A model generated the notes under the pieces. The model ran no database searches. It saw only the letters and a list, made by a program, of their open reading frames with translations, and was not told the origin of the DNA. Shown here piece by piece: positions 8,770 through 17,007 of a stretch of DNA of 64,000 bases. Each line of letters begins with the position of its first letter. Position 1 is the stretch's first letter. The DNA comes from JBCDHN01 sp965224535 (GTDB taxonomy: Bacteria; Verrucomicrobiota; Verrucomicrobiia; Verrucomicrobiales; DEV007): NCBI GenBank assembly GCA_965224535.1, contig CBDCZR010000029.1, forward strand, positions 186,001-250,000, in the 5' to 3' direction. Made by a program: the position numbers and the translations under genes.

Positions 8770-9960
8770 TCAAACCTCGCCGTCACCGTGGCCCTCCACC
8801 ACGATTTCCTCCATTTCGCTGCCGGTTGGCAGCAGCTTCATCCGTTTCTCGGTGCGGGGAAAGTAGCACGTCACCGTGGTTCCGCGTTCCACCTCGCTTT
8901 CCAGCTCGATTTCGCCGCCGTGCTCGCGGATGATCCGGCGCACGATGAGCAAGCCTAAACCGGTGCCGCTGGTTTTAGTGGTGTGGTAGGGTTTGAAGAG
9001 GTTGGCCATGTCTTCGGCGCTGATTCCGACGCCGTCGTCGATGAATTGCACCAAAATGTTGTAGTCGTCGGTGTCCGTGCGGATGAGGAGCTTGCCGCCG
9101 TTTCCCATGGCCTGGTTAGCGTTGCGGACCAGGTTGTAGAAGGCTTGCCGAATCTGGCCGGCGTCGAGCTGGAGCTTGGGCAATTTGGAGTGCAATTCCA
9201 GCCTGACGTCGATGCTGCGATCCTTGATTTCCGGTTCCAAAACGCGGAGCGATTCCTGGAGCAGCGCGTTCAAATCCTCGGTTTTGATTTGCGGCTCAGT
9301 GGGGCGAATGGCGCTCAAAAAATTGCCGATGATGAGGTCCAGCCGCTTGATTTCGCTGCGGGAGATTTCCAGGATTTCCTGCATTTCCGCGCGCAATTTC
9401 GGCGGCGCCTTGCGCAATTTCCGCTCGGCCAGTTGCAGGTGGATGTTCAGCGAATTGAGCGGGTTTCCCAGTTCGTGCGCCACGCCGGCGGCCAGCATGG
9501 TGAGGACGTTGAGCGTCTCCGATTCGATTTTTTTGCGTTCCAGCCGGCGGCGCTCGGTGGTGTCGCGCACGATCATGACCCAACCCAGAGCGATGTCGCC
9601 GTCTTCGATCGGGGCCAGGTAAAAGGTTAGGAACCGGTTTTCGGGGTAGAACACTTCCAGGTCGCGGCTCACCACCTTGCGCTCGCGAACCAGGGATTCC
9701 CACTCCAGCCCGGGGATGCGCGAGGAAATGGGGTCGCCCGCGGCGTTTTCCCGGTTGAGCGCAAAAAAATCGCCCGCGGCCTGGTTGATGTAGCTGATGA
9801 CGCCCTCGGTGTCGGTGACGATGACGCCCTCTTGCAGCGCATCGAAGACTTTTTCCAAAAATCCTTTTTCCTGCACCAGGCGCATCAGGTAACCCTGGAC
9901 TTCTCCGGGCTCGACACGTCCGACTTTTTCGATCAGTTTTTCCAGAAATCCCGCTTTCAT
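8770..9960 (-). CDS. PAS-domain sensor histidine kinase, NtrB-like
   Basis: The 396-residue protein has no transmembrane segment, so it is probably cytoplasmic. Order of parts: an N-terminal helical segment (1-35), a PAS domain (about 38-140, GVIVTDTEGVISYINQAAG), the HisKA domain with the phosphorylated His in AHELGNPLNSL (His162), the N box NLVRNANQAM (about 276-285), the D box FIDDGVGIS and the G box GTGLGL (332-337). I chose the ATG at 9960 because the MKAGFLEKLIEKVG segment looks like the true N-terminus; a 25-residue extension is possible. The best partner in the window is the sigma-54 response regulator at 17008-18405, but the genes are 7 kb apart, so pairing is only a guess. Its start codon overlaps that of cutA on the opposite strand. 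Confidence 0.92.
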   Translation of the reverse strand: MKAGFLEKLIEKVGRVEPGEVQGYLMRLVQEKGFLEKVFDALQEGVIVTDTEGVISYINQAAGDFFALNRENAAGDPISSRIPGLEWESLVRERKVVSRDLEVFYPENRFLTFYLAPIEDGDIALGWVMIVRDTTERRRLERKKIESETLNVLTMLAAGVAHELGNPLNSLNIHLQLAERKLRKAPPKLRAEMQEILEISRSEIKRLDLIIGNFLSAIRPTEPQIKTEDLNALLQESLRVLEPEIKDRSIDVRLELHSKLPKLQLDAGQIRQAFYNLVRNANQAMGNGGKLLIRTDTDDYNILVQFIDDGVGISAEDMANLFKPYHTTKTSGTGLGLLIVRRIIREHGGEIELESEVERGTTVTCYFPRTEKRMKLLPTGSEMEEIVVEGHGDGEV

Positions 9961-10294
9961 GATGGACTCGGCCAACGATTGCTTGCTCGTCTTCACGACG
10001 TTTCCAAATCTGGAAACGGCGCGTGAAATTGCCACCGCCCTGGTGGAAAATCAATCCGCCGCGTGCGTGAATCTGCTGAGTCCGGCCACCTCAATTTATC
10101 GCTGGAAGGGCAAGGTGGAGGAGGAAGGCGAGATTCCGGCGCTTCTGAAGACGACCCGCGAGGGGTTCGCGAAATTGGAGGTTGAATTGCGCGAGCGCCA
10201 CCCCTACGACGTGCCGGAAATCGTTGCCGTGCCGATCGAAGCCGGTTCTTCGGCGTATCTGGACTGGGTGCGCGAAAACGTGGGTCGAGCTTGA
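9959..10294 (+). CDS. cutA: CutA1-family divalent-cation tolerance protein
   Basis: The product is 111 residues (or 110 from the second ATG at 9962), the normal length of this small trimeric ferredoxin-like-fold protein. Family features are visible: VFTTFPNLETAREIATALVE, AACVNLLSPATSIYRWKGKVEE, LLKTTREGF, and HPYDVPEIVAVPI. CutA has been linked to copper tolerance in enterics, but its biochemical role is not settled. The gene starts exactly where the opposite-strand kinase gene starts, so its promoter must lie inside the kinase coding sequence. It ends 31 bases before the FAD oxidoreductase gene and may be co-transcribed with it. Confidence 0.95.
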   Translation: MMDSANDCLLVFTTFPNLETAREIATALVENQSAACVNLLSPATSIYRWKGKVEEEGEIPALLKTTREGFAKLEVELRERHPYDVPEIVAVPIEAGSSAYLDWVRENVGRA

Positions 10295-10325
10295 TTGCGC
10301 GGGCTGCCGGCCGTAAATCCGGGGG

Positions 10326-11828
10326 ATGGAAGAACCCTTCAATCGCCGGGATTTTGCCCGCAAACTGGCCGCCGGGGCGTTCGCCGCGGGATCGGGAATC
10401 GCAGCCGCTCAAGACCGCGTAAATCCTGACAATCGCCCCAAACCGCGTGGTTCGCGGGCCAATCCGGACAAGCTGAACCCTTCCGCGGATGGTAAGCACA
10501 GCCGGACCGCGGGCCGGCTTAGCACCGACGGTAGCGTGTTTGCAGAGGATGCGCGGGAAATCCCCGTGCGCGCGGATTTCGACGCGATCGTCTGCGGCGG
10601 CGGTCCGGCCGGATTTGCCGCGGCGCTGGCGGCGGCTCGCGCGGGAGCCAAAACGGCGGTGATCGAAAACAACGGTTGCCTGGGCGGCGTGTGGACCAGC
10701 GGGCTGCTTTCCTGGATTTTGGATGCGCGCAACAAACCCGGGATCATGGCCGAACTCATCGCCAAATTGAGCGCCAGCCAGACCGGCCGAATCATGGGCG
10801 GCGCGTTCGTCTATCACCCTGACGAGATGAAAATGGCCCTGGAGCAAATGTTGCTGGAGGCCGGCGTGCGCGTGCGAATCCACACCCGCGTCGTCGGCGC
10901 TGTGGCCGATGAATCCAACCGATTGGCGGCGATCCTAACCGAATCCAAATCCGGCCGCGAAGCCTGGACCGCGCGCAGCTTCATCGATGCAACCGGCGAT
11001 GGTGATTTGGCCGCGCAGGCCGGTTGCGGGTTCGATTTTGGCCGTCCGCAAGATGGCGTGACCCAGCCGTTCAGCATGATTGGCCTCTTCACCGGCTGCA
11101 CCACTGATGGAATCGCGCCGTTTGTCCGCGAAATTGCCGAACCGCGCGGGTTGGGCCGGGCAAAGCCGAATTTGCTCGCAGAAATGCGCAAAGCCGGCGT
11201 GGATCCCAGCTACGGCGGGCCGACGATTTTTCGCATCCGCGAGGGGCTCTTTTGCCTCATGGCCAACCACCAGTACAACGTCTCTGCGATCGACGCCGAC
11301 GACGTGAGCCGGGCTACCCTGGAAGCTCGGCACGAAGTCCACCACCTCATCGGCAGCCTGCGCAAACTGGGCGGCGCGTGGAAAAACGTGGAGCTGGTCA
11401 CCACCGCCGAGCAAATCGGCACGCGCGAAGGAAGGCGCATCCACGGCCGCTACACGGTGAGCGACAACGATCTGCGAACGGGCGCGCGATTTGAGGACAG
11501 CATCTGCCGCGTGACCTTCCCCATCGACGTTCACGCCACCGATCCTAACAAAACCAAGGAAATCGAGGCGAAACCGTTTCGTTCGCAGGCTTACGATATT
11601 CCGTTACGCGCGTTGTTTGCCAAGGACGTCGATGGCTTGATGGTGGCGGGGCGCTGCATCAGCGGCGACTTCATCGCCCACAGCAGCTATCGGGTGACCG
11701 GCAACGCCGTGGCCATGGGCGAAGCCGCCGGGGCAACGTCCGCGCTGGCCGTGGCCAACCGGGTTTTGCCGCATGAGGTGCCGTTCGGCGAGGTAAAGTC
11801 GAAATTGGCGGCTGAGGTGACTGGGTAG
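10326..11828 (+). CDS. TAT-exported FAD-dependent oxidoreductase
   Basis: This 500-residue protein opens with a twin-arginine-type signal (NRRDFARKLAAGAFAAG) and has the FAD-binding Rossmann motif GGGPAGFAAALAAARAG at about residues 93-109. A second conserved region, SFIDATGDGDLAAQAGC, and the C-terminal VAGRCISGDFIAHSSYRVTGNAVAMGEAAG are typical of the PF12831 (FAD_oxidored) family. Members are common in verrucomicrobia and planctomycetes and are usually annotated only as FAD-dependent oxidoreductases; the substrate is not known. TAT export fits a protein folded with its cofactor in the cytoplasm before transport. Confidence 0.9.
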   Translation: MEEPFNRRDFARKLAAGAFAAGSGIAAAQDRVNPDNRPKPRGSRANPDKLNPSADGKHSRTAGRLSTDGSVFAEDAREIPVRADFDAIVCGGGPAGFAAALAAARAGAKTAVIENNGCLGGVWTSGLLSWILDARNKPGIMAELIAKLSASQTGRIMGGAFVYHPDEMKMALEQMLLEAGVRVRIHTRVVGAVADESNRLAAILTESKSGREAWTARSFIDATGDGDLAAQAGCGFDFGRPQDGVTQPFSMIGLFTGCTTDGIAPFVREIAEPRGLGRAKPNLLAEMRKAGVDPSYGGPTIFRIREGLFCLMANHQYNVSAIDADDVSRATLEARHEVHHLIGSLRKLGGAWKNVELVTTAEQIGTREGRRIHGRYTVSDNDLRTGARFEDSICRVTFPIDVHATDPNKTKEIEAKPFRSQAYDIPLRALFAKDVDGLMVAGRCISGDFIAHSSYRVTGNAVAMGEAAGATSALAVANRVLPHEVPFGEVKSKLAAEVTG

Positions 11829-11887
11829 AAATCGCCGGCCCGCCACAAATGGGTTGAACCCGGGACGCCGCGTCCGAAGTTCGCCCC

Positions 11888-14026
11888 ATGAATCGATCCA
11901 TCGCCGTCCTCATCCTCGCCGCCGGCATTTTCGTTGGTGCACTTGCCGTTGCCAATGAAACCGAGCTTCTGGCGAAAGCCGACGCCCTCTTTGCCGCGAA
12001 AAAATGGGAGCCGGCCCAGGCCGCCTACGAGGCCGCCTTGCCCGCGCTGAAACCAGAGCAAGCCGTCCTTCCCATGACGCGCCTGGCCTATTGCTTGCAG
12101 CGCCGCCGCGAATACGACGAAGCGATCGCGACTTATCGCAAAGTGACCGAATGGGATGCCGCCACGCCGGTTGAAATCGCCGCCGCCAACCTGAAAATCG
12201 GCTACTGCATGCGCATGCGCGGCCAGCATCGCGAAGCCATCCCGGTTTTGGCGAAAGCTTGGGAAGATACCCGCGCGAGCTCCACCACCCGCGCCGAGGG
12301 GCTGCTCTACGCCGCCTGGGCGCATGGCGTGTTGGAGGAGCCTGACAAAGCCATCACGCTGTTCCGCAAAATCGAGGACATCCCCGAAGTTCACGGCAAT
12401 TACCCGGCCACCGCCGCGCTCAGCATCGGCCGCATTTTGCAGGACCGCGGTGATTTTGAGGGCGCCATCGCCGCTTACCGCAAAATCGCCGGCTATCACC
12501 CGGTTGCTTCCGGCAACAAATCGCGGGCGCGGATTTACCTCCTGGAATGCGAGGCGTTGCTGGCTGGCGACAACCCCTTTCACATCAAGCCCTGGGTGAG
12601 CGAAGTGGGCCCTAACACGGCAAAAATCCGCTGGGTTTCGCAGGGCGAGCCTCCCGCCAGCGAGGTCGTGGTTCGCGCCGAAGCGCCGGCGGAGGAAATC
12701 GCTCCCGCCGCGGCAAACGTGACCGAAATTCAGAAAACGACGTGTCATTTGCACACTACCGTGGTTAGCGGGCTACTGCCTGGAGCTAAGCACAGCTACA
12801 CCGTGAAAAGCGGCGGCGAGGCGGTTGAAGGCGCGTTTCGCACGGCGGCAAATCCGGACCAGGGGTTCGGGTTTTGCGTCATTGGCGATACCCAGAGCTA
12901 CAACCCGAATTTGCAGCCGCTGCTCGATGCCATGGGCGCTGAATCCTCCGATTTCACCATCCACGTCGGCGATTTGGTCGATCGCGGCGACGTTTGGGGC
13001 GAATGGAAAGCCGGCTTCTTCGATCCCGGCCACCCCTACCTGAAAAACGCGGCGTTGTGGCCGGTTTACGGCAATCACGACGGCGGCCCGTTTTATCCCG
13101 CGTTTTTCAAGCGCGAACGCGGGCTATTCTACAGCTTCGACTGGGGCAACGCGCACTTCGTGGTGCTGGACAGCTACGGCTCCGGTTCCGGCGGGAGCGG
13201 CCGCGCCAAGCAACTGGAATGGCTGGAAGCGGACCTGGCGGCGACGGACAAGCGCTGGATCATCGTGGCGCTGCACGTGCCCATGGTGGCGACGCGCACG
13301 GCCATCCCCAAGTTCGGCCAGGGCGATTTTTTGCCCGTGTTAGAGCGCTACGGAGCGGACATCGTCTTTTCCGGCCACCACCCGCACTACCGCCGTTACC
13401 GGCCAATTGGTCCGCAAGGGAGCAAGCCGATCCTGCACATCACCACGGGTGGCGGCGGCGGTCCGGTGGGTGGATCGCGGCCCAGTCCGCTGCTGGTGCG
13501 CGGCGTCGATTCGAACCATTTTACGCATGTTAGGATCGAAGGGGACACCGTGTCGGTTCGGGCAAAATCGATCGAGGGCGAGGTGATTGACGCCTTTGAG
13601 TTGCGCAAGGAAGGCGAGTTCTTCGAGAAATCGTGGATGGACGCCGCGGTAGACACCGAACTGCACCGGCAGGTGATTGCGATCTACCACGAGCTACTGA
13701 CTGAAGGCGACCATTGCCTGCAACTGCGCCGGGGAGGCGCAGATTCCGCCTCGTTGATACTGGATTTCGCCAGGCTGCCGCGCGGTCCGCTGGAAGAGGC
13801 CGAGTTTCCGGAAAATGCGCGCTTGGCGCTGAAATCAACCGCCCAGAGCAGTTGGAAACTGCCGGAGCAAAGCATCGCACTCTCCGGCGGCGAAGCGAAA
13901 ATTCAGGTGGCGGAGGTTGGCGCCAAAAACGGGCAGTTCGAGGTGGAATTGCAGCTGCAAATCGGCGAGCAAGCGCTGGAAGCGGTCACGGCGCAAGTGG
14001 AATTGCTCGCGCCAAAGCCCGACTAA
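11888..14026 (+). CDS. Exported TPR / purple-acid-phosphatase-like metallophosphatase
   Basis: The 712-residue protein has a signal peptide, an N-terminal helical repeat region of TPR type (about 25-220), a fibronectin-like domain resembling the N-terminal domain of purple acid phosphatases (about 230-320, with GLLPGAKHSYTVKSGG), and a calcineurin-like metallophosphoesterase domain. Metal-binding motifs are intact: GDTQ (333-336), GDLVDRG (361-367), GNHD (395-398), a His at about 463 in ALHVPM, and GHHPHYRR (496-503). The C-terminal 170 residues are unassigned. It probably hydrolyses phosphoesters in the periplasm; the substrate is unknown. The TPR plus phosphatase combination is the unusual part. 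Confidence 0.9.
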   Translation: MNRSIAVLILAAGIFVGALAVANETELLAKADALFAAKKWEPAQAAYEAALPALKPEQAVLPMTRLAYCLQRRREYDEAIATYRKVTEWDAATPVEIAAANLKIGYCMRMRGQHREAIPVLAKAWEDTRASSTTRAEGLLYAAWAHGVLEEPDKAITLFRKIEDIPEVHGNYPATAALSIGRILQDRGDFEGAIAAYRKIAGYHPVASGNKSRARIYLLECEALLAGDNPFHIKPWVSEVGPNTAKIRWVSQGEPPASEVVVRAEAPAEEIAPAAANVTEIQKTTCHLHTTVVSGLLPGAKHSYTVKSGGEAVEGAFRTAANPDQGFGFCVIGDTQSYNPNLQPLLDAMGAESSDFTIHVGDLVDRGDVWGEWKAGFFDPGHPYLKNAALWPVYGNHDGGPFYPAFFKRERGLFYSFDWGNAHFVVLDSYGSGSGGSGRAKQLEWLEADLAATDKRWIIVALHVPMVATRTAIPKFGQGDFLPVLERYGADIVFSGHHPHYRRYRPIGPQGSKPILHITTGGGGGPVGGSRPSPLLVRGVDSNHFTHVRIEGDTVSVRAKSIEGEVIDAFELRKEGEFFEKSWMDAAVDTELHRQVIAIYHELLTEGDHCLQLRRGGADSASLILDFARLPRGPLEEAEFPENARLALKSTAQSSWKLPEQSIALSGGEAKIQVAEVGAKNGQFEVELQLQIGEQALEAVTAQVELLAPKPD

Positions 14027-14035
14027 CAACACGCT

Positions 14036-15571
14036 TCAAAGGCAGAGGAGGAATTGGACGAGGTCTTCCTTTTCCGTTGCGGTGAGGGCGAGGGAAAGGA
14101 CAAGATTGAAAAACTCGACCGTGTCGCGAAGGGTTGGGAGACGCCCGTCGTGCAGGTAAGGGGGCGTGTCCTTGATGCCGCGGAGGGCGAATGTCTTGAT
14201 GGGCCCCTCCGGGCGTCCCACGTAAAAACGCTCCACTTGGAGATCGTGCATGTAATCGTCCACAAAGGCCGGGCCGTAGTGGCACTGAGCGCAGCTGGCC
14301 TTGCCGTGAAACAGCGCCTCGCCACGGAGTTCGGACTCCGTGGCCTTGTCCGGGATGAGGCGGTAAAGCGGGTCGAGCTTGGGGGCGGGGGGAAAATCGA
14401 CGATGGCGTTGAAATCGGCCATCCGGTTGGTTACCTCGCGCTTGGCGGCGCGGGGCCCGATGGCTTGCTGCATGCCCGGATCGCCGTCAAAGTATTCCTC
14501 AACTTCCGAGAAGTGATCGAGGCTGCGGATGGAACGCTTTGAGGAGAGCTGCATCATGTTGTAGTTGCCGCGGAGGCTCGGGGTATCGACCCGCAACCGG
14601 GCCAGGATGGGCCGTGAGTCCGGGGCCAGTTCGAAGGCGCCGTTGGTGTGGCCGTTAACGTGGCAATCGAGGCAAGCGACGCCTTTGTTGGGTTGCTCGG
14701 TGATGCGGTGGTTGGTCTGGTTAAACCAGGTGGTTGGAGTGGGCCGGAGCAGCTCCTTGAGCCCCTCCATCTGCTCCGGAGTGAGAAGGCCGTCAAAGAT
14801 TTCGTAGAAGTTGTCGAATGTGATCTCGCGGCCGTTGGTGACATCGCCAAGCTCCTTGTGGGTGGTTAGGAAGAGCGGCGGGGGAAATTCCGGAAGATAC
14901 TCCTCCGGAATGTCCATGTCGACATCGATGCGCTCGTGCTGGGGATGGGCCTCGATCCAACTGGGCGGGAAGACCATGTGCGCGGTGGACTGGAGCGGAT
15001 GGGCCAGGGGCTTGAAGGGAAAGAGATCGCGGCTGCGAATTTCTTCGGGCGGAAGTTCGGCGAGTTCCTCGTAGGACGCGATGCCCCTCGGGAGCCGGCT
15101 GACCGGCCCTTTCATGATCGGTTTGCCGCCGGACATGAAGGCGTCCGGAATGGCTTCGCCGGAGAAATCAAAGCGCCCGTTCATGTAGGCGTAGACGTCC
15201 CGCATGAGTTCGGGTTTTTGCTTGCGGTGGAAGTCGAGCCATTGGTCGAAGCGCATCGGCAGCACGGGTTGTTGGAACGAAGTGGCGCCGCGGCCGTAGT
15301 AACGCCACAGATCAAAGGGCGTGCGGAAACCCTTCTCGATCGTGGGATAGATGGCCAGGCCATCGACCCGGGCGCCGGTGGAGGTGTTGGCGTTAACTTC
15401 GGGGTCCGCGTCCGGGTAGGAGCGCGAAGTGCCGGAGGCCGCCGGTTGGCGGTCAAGCTTGGGAACGCGGCTGTTGTCGGTGCTTTTGTAGCGATCGTAG
15501 GTCAAAATGATGCCGCCACAAAGGACGACGATGCCGGCGATGGTGAGCCAAAAATTACGGTTCGGTCTCAT
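14036..15571 (-). CDS. Membrane-anchored di-haem cytochrome c, peroxidase/MauG-like C-terminus
   Basis: This 511-residue protein starts with a single hydrophobic anchor (residues 8-25, NFWLTIAGIVVLCGGIIL). It has two CxxCH haem-binding motifs: CLDCH (300-304) and CAQCH (427-431). The C-terminal segment FALRGIKDTPPYLHDGRLPTL followed by DTVEFFN matches the end of bacterial di-haem cytochrome c peroxidases and MauG-like proteins. It would act on the periplasmic face of the membrane as a peroxidase or electron-transfer protein. The start codon at 15571 overlaps the DoxX stop codon (ATGA), which implies translational coupling. A much longer frame upstream is antisense noise through DoxX. Confidence 0.88.
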   Translation of the reverse strand: MRPNRNFWLTIAGIVVLCGGIILTYDRYKSTDNSRVPKLDRQPAASGTSRSYPDADPEVNANTSTGARVDGLAIYPTIEKGFRTPFDLWRYYGRGATSFQQPVLPMRFDQWLDFHRKQKPELMRDVYAYMNGRFDFSGEAIPDAFMSGGKPIMKGPVSRLPRGIASYEELAELPPEEIRSRDLFPFKPLAHPLQSTAHMVFPPSWIEAHPQHERIDVDMDIPEEYLPEFPPPLFLTTHKELGDVTNGREITFDNFYEIFDGLLTPEQMEGLKELLRPTPTTWFNQTNHRITEQPNKGVACLDCHVNGHTNGAFELAPDSRPILARLRVDTPSLRGNYNMMQLSSKRSIRSLDHFSEVEEYFDGDPGMQQAIGPRAAKREVTNRMADFNAIVDFPPAPKLDPLYRLIPDKATESELRGEALFHGKASCAQCHYGPAFVDDYMHDLQVERFYVGRPEGPIKTFALRGIKDTPPYLHDGRLPTLRDTVEFFNLVLSLALTATEKEDLVQFLLCL

Positions 15572-16026
15572 GGCGTTTTTAGGGGTGTGTCGGCGGCCTT
15601 TTGGGAAAAGTAGGGGGCAAACACGGCCCACCCGGCGGCGACGAGGACGAGGTTTTTGAGGATGTACTGGCCTTCGACGGTGGGGGCGAAGGGAGGGAAT
15701 TTGTAGGTGAGTTCCGGCAGGAGAAAAAGCGGGAGAAACGTGCCAATCATGTGGAGGAGGAAAAGGATGCCGGCGAGACGCATGTTGACACGGAGGAGCA
15801 GGGAAACGCCGATGACGCACTCGAGGATGGCGATGAAGAGCAGTGATTGGGGGGCGTCCATGAAGTAAGAGGTGAGCGACATGGTCGTGTACGACGCCAG
15901 CACTTCAGCGGGGCTGAGATCGGTGAAAAACTTGAGGAAGCCGAAGTGCAGGTAAATGTAGCCCAACGCCATTCGGATGACGATAATCGCGTGGGTCGGC
16001 GCGGGTTCGCCGGATGTGAAGTTCAT
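15568..16026 (-). CDS. DoxX-family membrane protein
   Basis: The 152-residue product has four hydrophobic segments: RMALGYIYLHFGFLKFF, the LLFIAILECVIGVSLLL region, AGILFLLHMIGTFLPLFLL, and the final NLVLVAAGWAVF. The pattern and the LHFGFLKFF start of helix one match DoxX/SURF4-like proteins. DoxX proteins are small inner-membrane proteins, some associated with quinol oxidases or thiosulfate oxidation. The start ATG at 16026 follows the repeat-protein gene by 46 bases, and the stop overlaps the cytochrome start, so these three genes look like one operon. Confidence 0.85.
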   Translation of the reverse strand: MNFTSGEPAPTHAIIVIRMALGYIYLHFGFLKFFTDLSPAEVLASYTTMSLTSYFMDAPQSLLFIAILECVIGVSLLLRVNMRLAGILFLLHMIGTFLPLFLLPELTYKFPPFAPTVEGQYILKNLVLVAAGWAVFAPYFSQKAADTPLKTP

Positions 16027-16072
16027 GGCTGACGGGGGGATTCTTCTACTTGGCCACGGCAAGAGAACCAGG

Positions 16073-16399
16073 TTACGGGACGCCGGGGAACGATTCCACG
16101 TACTGAATCGTGAAATCTGGGAACGAGGTGACGATCTGGATTTTGAAGTCGGGGAAGCTCTCCACGATCTTCCATTTGCCGGGCGAATCGGGGAAGCTTT
16201 CGACCAGCTTGACCTTCAAATCCGGGAACGAGGTCACCACCTTGACCTTGTAGTCCGGAAAACTCTCCACGAACTGGATTTTGCCGTGAATTTTCGCCAA
16301 TTGGGCCTTGGAAAGCGATTTTGGCGCGGAGTCCGGCTCAGCGGAGACGTTAACGGAGGCAACCAAGGCAATGGCGGCGAGGAATGGGAGGGTTTTCAT
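16073..16399 (-). CDS. Secreted protein made of 11-residue SFPD repeats
   Basis: This 108-residue protein has a signal peptide (MKTLPFLAAIALVASVNVSA). From residue 44 to the end it is built from six copies of an 11-residue unit of the form V-(E/T)-S-F-P-D followed by five alternating hydrophobic and polar residues such as YKVKV. Copies start at residues 44, 55, 66, 79, 90 and 101; the third unit is two residues longer (SPGKWKI) and the last ends SFPG. The alternation suggests stacked beta strands, possibly a small solenoid. I do not recognise a characterised family; the layout recalls DUF6150-like repeat proteins, but I cannot confirm that. It is the first gene of an apparent operon with DoxX and a di-haem cytochrome. 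Confidence 0.85.
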   Translation of the reverse strand: MKTLPFLAAIALVASVNVSAEPDSAPKSLSKAQLAKIHGKIQFVESFPDYKVKVVTSFPDLKVKLVESFPDSPGKWKIVESFPDFKIQIVTSFPDFTIQYVESFPGVP

Positions 16400-16483
16400 G
16401 ATTTTTTTCGATCTTTTCGCAAGTTTAACCCGCGAAGCACCGGAGTTTCAAGCCTCACCTCCCAACCAACCAGCGTCCCTAGC

Positions 16484-16903
16484 CTAACCAACTTCACTCA
16501 CCCAACGGAAATCGACGTCGATCTCGATTTCCGGCAGCAGGCTTTGATGCACCGGGCAGGTCATGGCGGCTTTTTCCAGCGCCTTGGCTCGAGGATGGCT
16601 CGCGGGCAGCGGCATTTCCAATTCCACGTCCAGGCGCGCGATGCGGCGGGGCGGTTCGGCGCTCATGGTTTTACGAACGCGCCCGGTCATGCCGGTCAGG
16701 TCGATTTCGTGCTGCCGGGCGTAAATGCCCATGACCGTCTGCATGCAAACGCCCAAGGCGGTGGCGACCAAGTCGGTCGGCGAGAAATTTTCGCCTTTGC
16801 CGTGGTTGTCCACCGGCGCGTCGGTGACGAGCTTTTCGCCGGAGGGCCCGTGGGTTGCGCTACACCGCAAGCCGCCATCGTAGGAAAGGCTAATCTCGAC
16901 CAT
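16484..16903 (-). CDS. OsmC/Ohr-family peroxiredoxin-like protein
   Basis: The 139-residue protein shows the OsmC fold signatures: NFSPTDLVATALGVCMQTVMG with the first redox Cys (Cys53) and AAMTCPVHQSL with the second (Cys116). OsmC/Ohr proteins reduce organic hydroperoxides using these two thiols, usually reloaded by lipoyl or dithiol donors. The pattern is closer to the broad OsmC (YhfA-like) group than to Ohr proper. I chose the ATG at 16903 (MVEISLSYDG); the 28 codons upstream are hydrophobic junk translated from an intergenic 14-bp repeat. The gene follows the response regulator gene after a 104-base gap made mostly of that repeat. Confidence 0.9.
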   Translation of the reverse strand: MVEISLSYDGGLRCSATHGPSGEKLVTDAPVDNHGKGENFSPTDLVATALGVCMQTVMGIYARQHEIDLTGMTGRVRKTMSAEPPRRIARLDVELEMPLPASHPRAKALEKAAMTCPVHQSLLPEIEIDVDFRWVSEVG

Positions 16904-16925
16904 GGGGCAAACGTTAGGCCCGAAG

Positions 16926-17006
16926 CAACAAAGAACAAAGAACAAATAACAAAGAACAAATAACAAAGAACAAATAACAAAGAACAAATAACAAAGAACA
17001 AATAAC
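16926..17006. repeat. 14-bp tandem repeat between the response regulator and osmC-like genes
   Basis: The unit AAAGAACAAATAAC begins at 16937, 16951, 16965, 16979 and 16993, five exact copies, with a shorter 7-bp step before the first. It fills nearly the whole gap between the regulator stop codon (17008) and the start of the downstream gene. It is strongly A-rich in a high-GC region and has no spacers. Confidence 0.95.
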
Positions 17007-17007
17007 G

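Noticed and set aside
16926..17006. Possible CRISPR array
   Set aside because: The repeats are directly contiguous 14-bp units without spacers.
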